Notes: a model not told the origin generated them from the sequence alone. A stretch of 64,000 nt of DNA from Thuidium tamariscinum (GCA_947034885.2 OX344752.2:20607386-20671385); one strand, 5' to 3'. Shown: positions 35,761 through 49,944, counted from the first letter of the stretch. Numbers and translations are program-made.

Positions 35761-38282
35761 CCATAGATTCACCCAATTGTGTCAGTTGACTTTCCTTAAT
35801 GTGTTCGCCACATGTGTAATTATAATTAGCTAACACACTTGAAGGATACATAGGAGAATCTGGTTGGCTAAGTGCTGATTTTTGCAAGGTTCAATTTTGG
35901 GGGCATCTACCAGACAGTTTCACAGGTCTAGGGAGCCAACACTTTGAAAATTTGTAAAAATTACATATTGTATCGTAAAAATCTCTTTTTTTGTTTGAAT
36001 ATTCATGATTTTCACTCGCTAATACTAAAAAAATATCATATTTAGAAAACACTGCCTCCAACTATGTTGAATTCTTTATTTGCACGGTTTTGGGTGTTTC
36101 CACTGTATCTGTGTTATTGCAGGCTCTATCACCTTTCAACGCGTTGGAATTTCATTTTGAATGATTTTCCAATTTCCCGGCATGATGTGCGTTTATGAAG
36201 ACAGAGTAACCCTCTAAATGCCCTGCTTCACTACTGCAGTGATTCGTTGACAAATTGCTGAGACTGTTCAAGTGGCTAATGGACGTCGTTTCGGGGATGG
36301 AAGAGATCTATTTGAGCTTGAGTGTTGGAGTTCGAATTGCATATTGGTAGGGACGACATAACCTTCTAGAGCGAGAAGGCACGAGACATTTGATCAAACA
36401 TCATTCTTTGTCAAGTTTATTCTTTCATTGAGATTTTTGTAGATTGATATTGTTTGGTTGATCTAGTTTACCCAAACCCCTCTAAGCCTTGAATGGACCC
36501 AATCCCATCAAAACAAGGACTTTGTATTTTATAGATTTGGTGTAGCTGTCATTGCTGTTTTTATTTCTTATGACACTTGCATTACTTATATGAATGTGTA
36601 TGAAGCAACTAAGTTTAAATGGAAAAGAGCATGGACAAAATGTAAAGACATTTGGCATCCTTAAAAATATATGGATGTAGTAGTTTAGTGCTTCATAGTA
36701 TTTTAAACCAAAGTACCATCTTGTCACTTTCCTTTAATAGAGAATAATCAATGAGCATGTCCATGCTCCAATCTTTTGACACTTGTACCCTGAATTGCAT
36801 GCACGCTTCTCCTAACTTATGTCTATGCTTCGAAAGTGTTAGTGCCCTTACAAAATTTTATCCATAACATCTCTTCAATTTGTGCTTCTTTAGAATTATT
36901 TCCACATTTTCATGACTATCCACTCCCCCAACCAACTTTTGTTTTAATTAGCTCACATCAATGTTGGAAGCTAGATGGTGGTGAAGTAAATCCATGTTGA
37001 TTTTCATTTACCTTATCAAAAAGTTAAATATATGATGACTACATCAGATGAGCGGAACCTCTATTGAATATGAGATTGGACAAACAAGCAAGTGGGTGGT
37101 TTGTCCAATATGACAACACTTGTAGAAGAGTCTTTACGTTAAAGTACCTAAAATTGAAGAATTATTATTGAAACTAAATGACCTTTGTACTATACATCTA
37201 ACCTTGATAGAATTTGTTCATGCCCTCCATTGTTGTGAATGTTAGTTCTTGAAAGATCATATGACCCCCTCTCTTGTACTTAATCAATTTAGAGTAGAGT
37301 CATACTCATCATACTACCACCCATCAAGGTTGGACATCATAGATTTCTTACATAGATAAATACCTGCAAGTGCAAGTGCTTTGCAAAGAAGCAACATTTC
37401 ACCAATCCCAATCATCTAGAGTTCTTACACTTTAAAAAAACAAGGGTATAAATGACTTGCCTACAATGAGTGTAAAAGTCATCTCTTGTCCACAATTATT
37501 GCATAACAATTGTTTTGTAGTCATTGGGAAGTTCCAAACATTGTGGACACTTCTTTTTTGGTATTCTTATTCAAGGATCATTTTTGGTTTTGATCTCATT
37601 ATGGGAAATCCAACCAACATTTTTGAATTTGTTGGAGGTTTTGCAAATGTTGTAAAACTCTAAAAAGGTGATTGCAAGAAAAGATGGTACTATTTTTTCA
37701 CACATTCAAAGTGACAAAAATGTTTTTTGCTAGAACTTTTGAAGCATGGAATTGATGTATTTGAAAGTTTGATTGAATATGGTAACTTGATTTTAATCAT
37801 ATACCTTATTTTTTAGAACTTAAAAAATCATTGTATATTTGAAATTGAATTTTGCTAATTTGTCTCAATGTAAGGTGTAGGATTTTTTAGTATTGGTGTG
37901 TAGTCAAAATTAATGATCTAGAGCTAAAAAACTGAACTAACATTTAACTAAAATTTCTTTAGTCTATTTCCATAGTAGGGGGCTATATATGTGCCTATCA
38001 AGGGAGATTTAGATAACATTAATTTGCAACTTCCATGTTTGTGCAAATAATGTCTCTTATATGAGTACTTCAATCTAAACATTAATGGCATCATCTTCAT
38101 TTTTTGGTGAAATCTATTGACCATCAAGTCCTTACAACATCCAAATTTAAGTTTTTATATCCATGATTTTTTGTTCTATTATTGATTTATACATCAATGT
38201 ATCTATTTTCTATGACACATTCGCTTTCTTTTAAATATTACTATTTTAGTATTTGTGAGTAGTCATAGTACTTGCAACAATA

Positions 38283-38682
38283 AGGTAGAACCACCTATAA
38301 CCAATCGGCCCCCCATAGCCAACCTAATGATGGACGTATTTCCAACCAAGGCTAGAATGAGTTTTTTTCTCATTTTTAAAGTTGGGACTAAAAGTTCATG
38401 GCACATGTTCCAAAGTAGTGTGCAAAAAAGTAGAAAAGAGTGAGTACAAATGTAATTTTTTGCGTGATTGAAATTAGAAGACTCCATAGATTGGCATTTG
38501 GTCAAGCACACTTTATGCCTTCCAAAATTCATAGTGATTTCAATTCATGTGATAAAATTACCAAAGTTTTTGCAATCTCCATCATTTTTATCTTTATACA
38601 TTTGAAAATATTTGTCTTACTTTGCACTACACTAGATCATGCCTAAAATACCTTAAATGATCGGTTACGGGTGGTTCTACCT
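38283..38682. mobile_element. TA-flanked MITE, about 400 bp (copy B)
   Basis: The ends AGGTAGAACCACCTATAACC and GGGTGGTTCTACCT are flanked by TA (38,281-38,282; 38,683-38,684). Copy A of the duplication shows the empty site 'caacaaTActattagc' near 9018, which proves the TA duplication and a date after the block duplication. Related to 9495-9900. Confidence 0.88.
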
Positions 38683-39620
38683 TACTATACATTAGCTATT
38701 GATTTTTAGATCAAAGATAGATATTGGTTTGTTTCATAATACTCATAGTATTCCTAGTACAAAGCATAAAAACTACACTTTTGAAAAAAGACTATAGAAA
38801 AGGGTTGACCTTTCTTGCATCTATCCTCAAATTATTCCTAACAATATAGCTTGAGTTTATATGAAATTATGGATTTAATAGCCATTTATCAAATAGTGTT
38901 TGGTTATGAATTTTTTTGTGTTGCCACTAATTATCTAGGTGACAATAATTTACCCCCTTCACTAATACAACAAATTAATGAAGTTTAAAAATCTTAAAAG
39001 AAGACTAAACTTAATGCCTATTCCACAAGACTATAGTGATTTTTAACCCAAAATTGCTTCAAAATACCCCTATTCAATAGCCAGGACAAGCATTCATAAC
39101 CCTTTCAAAATGGATACTTTGTCTTTCTAACATTTACCCAAAAATGTCAATGTCATAAAAGTTGCGACTCTTTATAATATGTAGAAGAAATAAGTTTGGA
39201 AGGCATATGAAAATCATCAAAAAATATTTCATATTCATGATTGAAAAAAAGAATATGTAAAAAGAAATACATTATGATTTAAAATTTTGAATTGTTAAGA
39301 ATTTAATTACAAAATTGAAAAATTTCCATCCCAATGGTTGAAAATGTTGTGATAAACAATCTATATCTAATGTTTTCTTTTTCTTTTTCAAAAGTTACAC
39401 ACTGAGTTCAAAGTTAAACTATACAATTCATTTTTTAGTAGAGATTCTATGATTACCAACAATTAAAACTCCTCATAACCTTCACCTCATGAATCAAAAA
39501 AAGAAAATCAAGCATTCTACAAATATATAAATCTGGAAAATCAAATTCACTTTTTGATTTTTAAAAATGAATTGGAGTTTCTTATGTTGCCCAAACTTCT
39601 TGTGTTGAGGAAGAAATTGT

Positions 39621-40327
39621 GGGTGAATGCAAGAAACACTTGTACTATTTTCTGTCACAACTTAAGTGATGATCTGTTTTTTGGCCATAACTTTTGTAGT
39701 TTTGCTCTAAATGACTGAAGATTTCTAGAATAGGCACTCATGACTATCATACACTTTACATAGTTTTTTCATAATTTCAAAAAATATTTTAATACTAAAA
39801 TAGTACTACTGATTAAATGTCACAAATGACAATTTGGAAGCTTTTAGTACTAAAGAGTTCCTTTTTTTTCAATGATTTTGAGATGAAATTCGGATGAGAT
39901 GGTCTTCTAGTAGACTTACATCTCTCCACGTGAGGGATTTTGAAAAAAGTTATTTTTATGTGGTGTAGAAGTCTACAAAGTGAGCTTCTTTTTGCTTGAA
40001 TTTTGAAATATGTAAATATTATTTTGGTGGTTTTTTTGGTGAATGACCATCTCCATAGAGTTGTTGCAAATGGCCACTTTTTATTTTTTGTATTTACTTA
40101 TTTTTACTATTTTTCCTGAATTAAAACATGAAAGTATGTATTTTCTTGAGGTTTGGCGCTTTTTAAGTTTTCCTACTTTGAAAATTTTTCTATCAATTTC
40201 CTTTGGTGAGAACCTTCATCTTAGAGTTGTATACATTATTCATATTTATTAAATTTTTTTCAAATTAATTTTCTAATTATAAAGTACTCTAGAAAAAGTC
40301 ATGAGTATTGTAATAAAACGCAACAAA
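39621..40327. mobile_element. GGGTGAATGC-family MITE, right end deleted
   Basis: The left end GGGTGAATGCAAGAAACAC is intact after TTGT. The body matches 10,505-11,239. About 35 bases spanning the right terminus and duplication are missing compared with copy A. Confidence 0.85.
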
Positions 40328-41105
40328 TCATACAAAGCCGTTGTAACCATGTAGTCCAAAGTTATAAGAATTGTTGCTCCTTAAGGCTATCCTTCAACTA
40401 CATATTGAACGAAAATTTCAAAGAAAAAAAAATTGGAAACTCCAAATGTAAATAGATAACTAAATACATCATGCAACCAAACAATGTTATTTGGTCCTTT
40501 ACAAGTTAAAGAAAAACTTCATAGGGTCTACCCCTAGAACTTTTGGCATATGTCGTGCAAGTGACAATGAGTATGGGAGAGGGTGCAAGTGACAATGAAT
40601 ATGGGAGAGGGCTCAAAAACACTGGGCATTAGGGACTGTTCTATAGGTGGTTGTGAAATGGACATGATATGGTTCTTTAATTGACCTAGACTCTAATCAT
40701 TGAATGAATCAAAGAAAAAAAGTATTATTAATTGCAAGTGCCAATCAAGCTCTTTTCTCTCTCCATTTTCTTAAAAGTTGCAAGTGAATAGTTTATGGAA
40801 GACCTAGGGTCATAAATAGGGACCTATGACACAACTTACTTAAAAATTCATAACTAATTCAATAATGCTTCAAAAAACATGAAACGACTTGTGTTAGATT
40901 CCTCATCTATTTCTATTTCACTGAAAAATGAGCCAAACATATTTCCATCAAAGGAAATACATGAAAAAGGCGGATCAGCTCTTCAGTGAGCGATTTCTGA
41001 GCCTCTTACCTTAATCCTTGGTACCTTTTATTTCAAACTAAAACTGTGGAGAACAAGCTCTGACTCAGGTGCTAAAAGTTCTTCGCCAAGAGCAGGAATA
41101 ATTTC

Positions 41106-41400
41106 CTAAGGCACCAAGGATTGTGTAGTACATGTAATGCAGCACGTGAACTGATTGTCATTTATCCGTCTCGTGATAAAGTCTTCAACAATTGAAGTCC
41201 ATTGGGGAAGTGCTCCTTTCAGGAGCTTGCCAAGACTACACACGTCTGAAAATGACACAAATACAACGGATTCCAGCCGAAGAAGCGCTGAAATTCATCC
41301 TCCACATTTGAAACGAAGATGTGCTGCGATTCAAGGTCCATGAGCAAGGACAGACTGTCCACGCACTGAGCCACCTCCTGGAATCCAGCTCAAACTTCAA
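41106..41400 (-). pseudogene. Protein-kinase-like relic (copy B)
   Basis: Counterpart of 12,003-12,310 inside the duplicated block, with the same order of the catalytic-loop-like and SDVYSLG-like pieces but further small changes. The call depends entirely on the copy A reading. Confidence 0.3.
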
Positions 41401-41909
41401 TGAGCATCAGTTTCCCAAAGGTCTACACTTAAATCTGACCGGTTTTTAAAACTACTTCGAGTGGGCCATATCAATGCCTGCGGAAGGAACGGGAATCCTC
41501 TCACAGCATTATCAGCCTCCCCTACGTCAAAAAAATAGTGTTTGGACAAGACTAGAACTATCAAAGTTTCGAGGACAACTTTCTACTGTAAATTTTCTCC
41601 TTTTGATGTGACGATAACTCCTCAGAAAACATGGCGCGGCCACCTAAGATAGCCGGGACCAAGTTTGCCATTTTCTTTGATAACCATTAGGCATAACCTA
41701 CGGTGCGTAAACACTCCAAGCGATCAGAAATATTTGACAGGTCAAGAGGTAGATAAACTCGAATCAGGGACTTTTTCGCCATCCTTGCCAATGCACACCC
41801 ACTGAAATGCTGTATCTACTGCTTTACAGCCTAAAATTAAATTGCCTCTCCCCATAAAACAATGTATTAAGGGGCTTCATGATGGACCCAAGATCAACTC
41901 GAGCAGCAT

Positions 41910-42690
41910 GCAAGTCATCAACCTTCTCTTCATAAAAAGGTGCATTCAGATGCTCCGACAATCGTATCAAGCCTAGACCTGGGTTCGATACTATGGGTAC
42001 CAATTTTCCGAAGCATTCAAAACAAGAAGCGACGGCAAAATGGTTACTAAAAAAACCCAAAGAGTGCCTCGAGCTGGCCTACAACGAGGACTTTTGAATC
42101 CGTATCGGTGGTTGCAGGATGGAATTCTCACCAGGAAGATTCCTACAGCGCAAGGAAAAATTGAACCAATTGTCTTGTTCAAAAAATCCCTCACCGTCTA
42201 AGACATCGATGCACAAAGCGGCTGGTAGATCACCTTCACGACAGGAAGCATCCCAAGCTGCTGCTGGTCAATTAATAAACCCTTTTCATGGTCAGACTCA
42301 TTTCGAGGGAGATCAGGTAGCTGTGGGAGCACCAGATGGCCGATCCAAGTCTCGGAACGGTCTCTAACCTCACCTACAGGAAATTCACAAAAATCGCTTA
42401 GGAACGACAGTAAGTGCGTTCAGATGGCACAAAGTACAAGAACTGGAGCTTCGTCGAGTCAACCCCTTGTCCTCTCGAATGATATACAACAAGAATTCAC
42501 AAAGCGGTGAAGAAAACAATGCCTGCAAAACGCTAAGAAGACGAGCACAACGTTGAAAAAGAATTATTCAATCACGAAGGAAAGCCCACAATTCAACGGC
42601 GAATGTGACTGCAAACGTCCGACAGCTAGAGAACTAACGCTCAACAAATGTAATCTGATCCGATTAATACCTCAATAAGCAGCTGGCGAG
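41910..42690. other. Segment specific to copy B, unidentified
   Basis: Copy A runs straight across this point ('ctcgagatcagctggacttcgggtg' near 12,795). Here about 770 extra bases intervene, moderately GC-rich, with a frame at 42,119-42,367 rich in Lys, Ser and Gln. No terminal repeats and no recognised protein. Confidence 0.5.
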
Positions 42691-43206
42691 GAGAGGTGTT
42701 GGATTCCTTCCGATTGCTTGGCTTCGGGTGAGCCATGGGTTCTGATTTTCGTGGCTTGCTTGGATTGAAGATTGCGGCAGACGGTTTGCATAGTTTGATT
42801 GTGGGGCAGGTTGGGGAGCGGGTGAGTAACTTACTGAATTCTGAGAGCGTCCCTCTTACAATCGCTGCTAAAACAACTCCTTGCAGCTTCCTGCCTCTCC
42901 ATCTGTAGTGTAAAGTCTCCAATCACCAAACAGTAAGGGAGAGGTTCCATCGACCATACACGTGAACTTTGAGTCTTTCTCTACAACCGTCTAGAAATTG
43001 GCACCATCTTAAAGTATGCACATTTAGTACGCTACAAAACAATTGAAAAAGAACAAACGTCAACAGATTAAGTCAATTTTCACAATTTTCACAATTTTCA
43101 CAGTTTTCACAAATCAAAGCTCGTGAGTGTGGTCAATGGAGCCTCTAATGTAATGTACAATTGATGGAGCTTCTACCTCACTGTCTCAGGATGCACCGCC
43201 ATCACT

Positions 43207-46200
43207 TCAGCTTTCACTCGGCCATCGCCAACCCCTGTGAGCCGAATTCCCCACCGTGAACCACGTCTGCAACGCCGTCAGGAACAAGATCGTCAACACT
43301 CCCAACAAGCTTAGAGACGTCCACGGATTGGAGAAGAACAGCACCCACGCTTCTCTCCGCCATCGCTTCACCCGATTGCGACGATGATGGTGGATGTCAT
43401 GGTAGCACTTGAGCCACAACGGGGAAGGCTTCGGAGTGTACACGCCCCTCATGATGCGGTTCCACATTCCGACCACCCCGTCGTTCCCCACCTTGTCGTC
43501 CAACACCCCGTGGTCGATCAAGAGGGCCACGTCTTCGGAGTCGTTACTCAGGGAAGCCATGCACTGCAAGAAACAACGCATCTCACCACCTGCTAGTGAT
43601 GGGAAAATAGAGTTACTTTGGGAAAGATTTGGACGATTGTCCATGCAGACCTTGAATCTAGACCAGTCCTTGACCTCGAAGGAAAAAGAACACTACTGTG
43701 CATCTCGGTTTCGGTTGAGGGTTTTCATTGACATGGCAGGGTTTTGCACGAATGTGCAGAGCTTGAAGTCAAAACTGTGCTAATATTCACATAAAATACC
43801 ACTCTTCTGCATTTCATTTTTGGTTCAAGGTTTCAGGTTTTCAGTTTCTATAGGGTTTTCAGGGTTTTCATGGTTTTCATGGTCTTAGGGTTTCAGGGTT
43901 TAGGGTTTTCACTTAATTGACAATGGTTGGAACAACTGTGCAGAACGGGAATGTACGCTAACCCTGGTAATCAACGGAAAAGACACTTTGGGGACATCTC
44001 AATTTCGGTTCAGGGTTTGAGGGTTCAGACTGTCGGGTTTTCACTGATTTGACTGTGTTTGAAACGATCGTGCAAAACGTGAATACAGAGCTGTCCTAGT
44101 AATCAAAGAATCTCCTACTTTTTACTGGTTCTAGGCTAAATTTAGCCATTTCAGGTGAACTTTGGTACGATTGTGGAGACTTGCATCTGGACTTGCCCTT
44201 GAAGTCAAAGTAGAAAACATCCGCGAAATGGGAAACTGCGAATTGTCATACCTCCAGTGAGTTGCTCGTGAACCGCCAGGTTGTGGAACACAGTTTCGGT
44301 GAAGTCGTAGATATTCACTTTCGGTAAGCTCAGTGTGGCACTGGTGACGTACCCGCATCCTGAGAGCTTGATCTGGTTCAGTGCCGGCGCTTTGTCTGTG
44401 ATGGTGATGCCGGTGGCTTTCAAACGAGAGGCGGAAGGTATGGAGTCCAGGGACGGAGACGGAGTGCGTTGCGGAGCAGAAACAGGGAGTCAGTGACCAC
44501 ACACCACGACGTACACGCAATCAAGTAGATGTTTGCAGCTCTGCAGAGACTGCTTGAGATTGTTTAAGGGATACTTCTTGTCCAAATGGTCAAAAAATCT
44601 TTCCGTCTCGCTTTTGTTTTTACGTCTGCACAATGTCGAAGATTAACAAACCTTCAACCTCATATCATGGAGGCTACCGTAAAAGTTCCTGTTGCTACAT
44701 GTGTCCCCAACAATCCTCACTAAACCCTAAGTCCTGAACCCTGAACACTTGAACAGTAAAATTGCATAACCGGTGGGCTGGTGGTGACCTCTCTATTGAA
44801 CCTCAGAGCGCAAACACTAGAAGGATTTCGGTACAATGTGCGATAACCATACCGTTTGAGCATCCAACGCGGCGTTGGCACTGGTTCATCCAGGTGTCTC
44901 AACGGGTAGAGATGATTCACATCAACCTTCAGAATGTTATCCAGCTCGTTCTCCGCCCGCTTCCGAATCTCTTCCGCAGTATCAGTCGGGGCAGCACGAA
45001 TGGCAACCAACTCCGCAACGACGTTCTTGAGCAAGTACATTGGAAGCTGATTCTCCAGCAGCAGCAAGTCTGACCTGAGGCAAGTTCCATAGATTGGCAA
45101 TTCCCAGATAAATATACCGCGACTCTTAATTTACAGATTTTACGAACCTCAAATCTATCCACCTGTCCCTGTAATCAAAACCACTTGTGCATCTCATAAT
45201 ACCAAGCCTGGTGGTCAAGGCAACTGCGTCCAGACTCATTTGCTAGTCATAATCGGAGGATCGTTTCAACCATGGGCTTCGTTTTAGCAATACACCGTGC
45301 TCTGAAATATGAGTGGTCCTCTTCTGGGTTGTATCGCTCAAAAACGCCCTTCCCATAGTCCTCCTTGTTCTAAACCTTTGGATAAACCGAAACATACTGA
45401 TCTAGATACTGTTAGCTAAAATCCCACGGCGGGCAACGCCTCATATTTCTCTAGACGCACGAGACAGTGCACTGCACATGGCAAAGCACAGTGCAAGATG
45501 ATTTGCATGGAGCAAGTATGCTTTGCAGTCTTTCCCTGTTGTGGAAATTTGAATCATTAAAGTGATTACGTCCCATGTTCTCTATCAAGTATTAGGGTAA
45601 TCTAAGGGTTTAGGGTTTAGGGTATAGGCACTGCGTTCTCTTTCAGGTGATAGGGCACTGTAGAGCTTTAGGATTTACACGGTTTGCACTCAAAGAACAA
45701 CTGCAAAATTGAATGTGAATTCACTTACCTGATGAGAGTCCTTGCAGTGTCGAGCAGCCTCGGCTCCAGATGCTTAAACTCCTCCAGGAAGAACGTCTTG
45801 TAATTCAAAAACTGGAAGAAGACAACAACAAAGAGACCATCGAGAGCAAGCAGAAACGGCACCACTTCCTCGGCAATCACGCTGCTACAATTCTTTTGGT
45901 AGTGTCCACGAGCAGTCCCTATATCTCCCACGACGGTGCATGCAAAGGCTTCCCAGGAGCCACCACTGGAGAGAAGCTTGCCGTGGAGGGAGCGAGCGAT
46001 GTCGACCTTGAGCAGCTGTGTTCCCGTCGTTTGCAGTGAGCGGTGGTGGAGGCCCAGTTGGAGCTCCTTCCGTTGGTGGTACGCTGGGGACATGGATCGC
46101 ACGAGGTCGGGGACGCAGAAGATGGTCACCGAGGGTTGTGGATCTGCAGAGAAGATTTGGAGTCTGATGGGCTCGTCACGGAGCTGTTGAAGCCATTGCT

Positions 46201-46210
46201 CAATAGTCAT
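43207..46210 (-). CDS. DUF247 family membrane protein, copy B (4 exons)
   Basis: Exons are 46,210-45,729, 45,074-44,853, 44,625-44,252 and 43,589-43,207 (482, 222, 374 and 383 nt). They join in phase into 486 residues ending in TGA. This is one codon shorter than copy A in exon 1 (HYQKNCSSVIAEE against HYQKNTSSSVIAEE). The same marks are present: IFCVPDLVR, DLLLLENQLPMYLL, SASRLKATGI region, HNLAVHEQ, EDVALLIDHGV, FFSNPWTSLSLLG and a C-terminal membrane segment. Splice donors GTAAGT, GTATGG and GTATGA and acceptors CAG are conserved. Introns have diverged more than exons and differ in length (654, 227 and 662 nt). Both copies keep open frames, which suggests that both were under selection after duplication. 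Substrate and partner are unknown. Confidence 0.88.
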
Positions 46211-47189
46211 GCCTGATCTTTTGAAACTCGTAACAGAAATGTCTGTTGGGATTTCTGTAGACGAAGCTGAAGATGAAGACGAATCACTCTTGCGAACATG
46301 AAATTGACGATGAGAACCAAACAGGAGACCCTGACGAGCTGGATCACTCCTTACGTTATGGAGAAAGGAAATGTGAAAGTGTGGGCATTAACCGCTCAAA
46401 GCCCGTGGCAGAAACATGTTCAAAAATATTATAGCTTTTGAAGCCTTGTATGGTAGTATGCTCAAAAAGCGTCTGGGCTTTAGAAATCGCCCATGTAGGA
46501 TGCTCTTGAAGAATGCTTTTCATGTCCTAGAAGGCGAAGATTGGCATTGAATGGGTGAGAGTGAATCAGTAGGATGTTTTAAGGAACAATGTGAAGTAAT
46601 AAAATGTACTGTAAGAAGTGCTTTGATCAAGTACTATTCTTGGAAATAGAGATATAGTTTTATATGCATTTTTTTCAGAGTCGGAGGTACATACTTATTT
46701 ACTTGTACTACTGAATTGAATATGTAGCTTGTACAATTCATTTTCGTAGACATCTGCATTGGACAGTGTAATAAGTGCAAAGCACTCCACGAAATGGGTA
46801 GTATTATTTTAGGTAAAGTGGCCGCCAGTTTTACAACTTCATCCGCTTAATTTTTTTCACGTCATTTTTTGTCATGAAATTTTTCAAAAAAGTAAAGCGG
46901 TTGATGACGAAGAAAATCATCTTGAAATTAGCAAACTTCAATTACAGAGAAATTTGTGGTGGCTGACGACAGAAGCATTAATCATGCAAGTCCTAAGGAC
47001 ATACAGGAGTGAAAAATCACAGAAATTACTGCAAGGAGCTTATACAAAGCATTCACCCATTTCCATGAGTTCCTTTGCCAGAGAGCATTAGAACACATAC
47101 TGTCTTCAAGGTATCAATCTGTGTAGAGAGGAAATTGCAAACAACAATAGAGATTGCAAAGTGTAGATCAGCCATAGCACTTATGGACA

Positions 47190-49944
47190 ATGGGTTCGGA
47201 TAGCATTTCGGAAGATGGCAGCGAGGGAAACAGTTCCATGAAACGGAGGAGAACGGAGAGTAGTGACTCTGAATATAGTAGAACTGACGATGAGTACGGG
47301 GATGATGAAGAAGAAGAAATACTCACTTTCGCCACTGAACTGCAGCAGGAGTCCCTACCGAATCTAGGAGGAAATGCTGTACCAGTGGGGCATTTGGTGA
47401 ATGCCACACAGATGGGATGTCCCGTCAACCTGGAAGGAAGGCGAATTTTACGATCAGCACCCAGCGAAGGTGGCAGCAAAAGCAAGAATGGTGCTGATGA
47501 AGAGGCGGCAGCCATACTGAGTATGCTTCATACGGATGTCATGACGACCACAGAAGTCAACAATGAGGCGGGCCCATCTAATCGAAGTCGTTGTCCGCAG
47601 TTCCTGCAGGAGGGAGGCATGCTAGAGGCGAACCAGAGCATACTTGTCGTTCTGCGGCCACGTCCGCAGCGAGCAACATCAAAAAGAAGAGCAGCGGCCC
47701 CTCCAAGCCCGACGTTTGACTCAGAAGGAACGATGCAGCAGAAAGGGAAGAGCGTAGTAGAGGAAGACACTGAAAACGACAATTTAGGAGGTGCGAGGAA
47801 TGCACGAGGTAAGTCTCCAATGGAGTGTTCCCCTTCCATTCATCCTGTGAGCTCTGGAAAGCAGAAACGCGCTGCTAAGTTAAAGAAGAACGGAAACTAG
47901 TCTTACGAGGAACTACAGAAGGCCTTAGCTGCGGTAGATGAGGGTACCCCAGTGCGAGTTGCCGCTAGAGAATTTGGCATTCCTTCGTCTACTCTCCGCG
48001 GCCATCTGTACGGAACCACAGTACATAGACGTAGGGGAAAGAAGAGCATACTAACTAACAAAGAAGAGCAGCAACTAGTAGTTTTCCTCATGGAAATGCA
48101 AGACTTAGGATTCCCATACAATCTAGGACAGTTACAAGAGAAAGTGGGCATTTTGACACAAGACAGAGTCACTCCCTTCAAGAATGGAGTTCCTGGTCCT
48201 GGTTGGGTTAGAAGCTTTAGGAAGAGACATCGAGAGTTAGCACTGAGGAAGCCACAGTCATTAGACCAAAATCGGGCCAAGAACTTGTGTCCACAGACTG
48301 TGGGATCTTTTTATGACAACTTGTTTACATTATATGGAAATCAAGATTATGAAGCCCAGCAAGTGTGGAACTGCGATGAAAGTGGTGCTCAAGTTGGTAG
48401 AGATGGTGGAGGGTACGTTCTTGCAAGAAGAGGCTCTAGAAACGTCCCAAAAGTCACTCCTGATCAAAGAGAGTGGCTCTCTGTGTTAAGCTGTGCCAAT
48501 GCTAGAGGTGACAAGATACCAAACTTCTACATTTTTAGAGGCAAAAGAAAGAGTAGAGATTTCTTGAAGAAGACAGGGGAGGCAACTGCTATTTTCTCTA
48601 TGCAACCCAAAGCTTGGATTACTAATGAACTCTTCAGAGCATGGATGGTCCATTTCCTGACTATTGTGTCCAGCAAGTATGACATGTCACCCACAAACAG
48701 GCATCTGCTGATTTTGGACGGCCACAAATCTCATGTGACCATGGAAGTGATCAAAATGGCTATGTCTAAAGGATTGGACTTGCTCACTCTTCCTGCTCAC
48801 ACCTCTCATGCCTTACAGCCACTTGATGTCTCCTGTTTCAAACCATTTAAATTTGCCTTTAGAGCCTACAGGGATAAGTGGAGTCTAAGTCACATTGGTG
48901 GCTGCCCTTTGAAGGAAGACCTAGCACAATGGGTATCTCATGCATTGAAGCGAGCTATGACTGCAGAGAACATTATGAAAGGTTTTCAAGCTACTGGTAT
49001 CTATCCTTTCAATAGGAGAGCCGTGGACTCGAAAATGGGGCCTAGTAGAGCTTACAGAGGAGAGGAAGGACAATCAGATGCTAGAACATGCCCACCAAGT
49101 GCAGGAAACTAAAGACCTACCAGCATGGGAAATACAAGAAATCATGGATGAAGTGCCCACTCATTTGCCTAACTACCAGCACTACTATGTTGAAATGGAG
49201 ACAGATGAAGAGAACAATGAGACAAGGCATGAAGATGGATCCAGCAGTGAAACCTCTACAGAAGAAGATGACTTCGCATCACAGTTGCAGCTACCTCGAA
49301 TGCAAGTACCTGTAGTGCCCAAATCTAGAGTTGAATCAAAAGTAGACTACGTGAAGTCTATACTACTCACTGAAGTTGACCATGTCCAACACCTAGAAGA
49401 GTTGGCCGCAAAGAAGGAGTAGGCTGCACAAGAAAGAGAGAGGAAGCATTTAGAGAGAGAAGCTAACAAACTTCTGAGAGCAGAACAGAAGAAACAGAAG
49501 CTGAGAGCGAAGTAGGAGAAGGCTGAACTCGTAGCATCAAAGAGAAAACACAAGGAGACATGGAGTGTCAAAAACGTGAAAGCTCTTGGTGACAAACTAC
49601 ATGCAGCTATCAAGGCTAATGCTCCTATAAGTGGCTATCAAGTACCGTATTGTGGAAATGCTCCCCTTGTTTGCAGACAAAATCAAAGACTGGCATTGCA
49701 AAGACAAGCTGCGAAAAAGAAGGGACAGGATACGAGTCTCATACCACCGCTGCAGGAGGTGAGGCCATGGTTGCAGGCAAGGGCGTTCTATGGCCAAGCG
49801 TTCTATGGCCAGCCATTCCATGGCGACCTATTCTTTCCTAGTGCTCCCATGTTCAACTTCCCGGCGCCGTCACTGTGGATGCTTCCACCTGCAGCTGCAA
49901 CAACAAATGTTAATGCTACAGTTCCTGACAATGCTGAACATTAG
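47190..49944 (+). pseudogene. Tigger-like DDE transposase, broken
   Basis: An acidic, Ser-rich N-terminal extension (MGSDSISEDGSEG..., about 236 codons) ends at a TAG. Translation in the same frame then gives a Psq/CENP-B-type helix-turn-helix (SYEELQKALAAV, AAREFGIPSSTLRGH), a second DNA-binding part (GPGWVRSFRKRH) and the DDE domain. The acids are in VWNCDESG, LLILDGHKSH and QPLDVSCFKPFK; the second and third are separated by 35 residues (DD35D), as in pogo relatives. A frameshift near 49,070 moves the frame to LEHAHQVQETKDL. A charged, coiled-coil tail follows, interrupted by two more TAG codons near 49,420 and 49,513, then a Pro/Phe-rich end at 49,944. The N-terminal extension is longer than in animal pogo or Tigger proteins. 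Confidence 0.85.

Larger units (their letters stand above)
31022..37373. other. AT-rich intergenic region with ancient dispersed repeats
   Basis: No convincing gene. Internal related segments are listed separately. The part 36,420-37,373 before the duplicated block shows nothing recognisable. Confidence 0.6.
37374..46379. repeat. Segmental duplication, copy B
   Basis: Direct repeat of 7362-16,643. It lacks copy A's insertions at 8191, about 9422 and 13,001. It has its own insertions: a TA-MITE at 38,283-38,682 and an unidentified segment of about 770 bp near 41,910-42,690. It also lost the right end of the shared MITE near 40,327. Confidence 0.9.
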
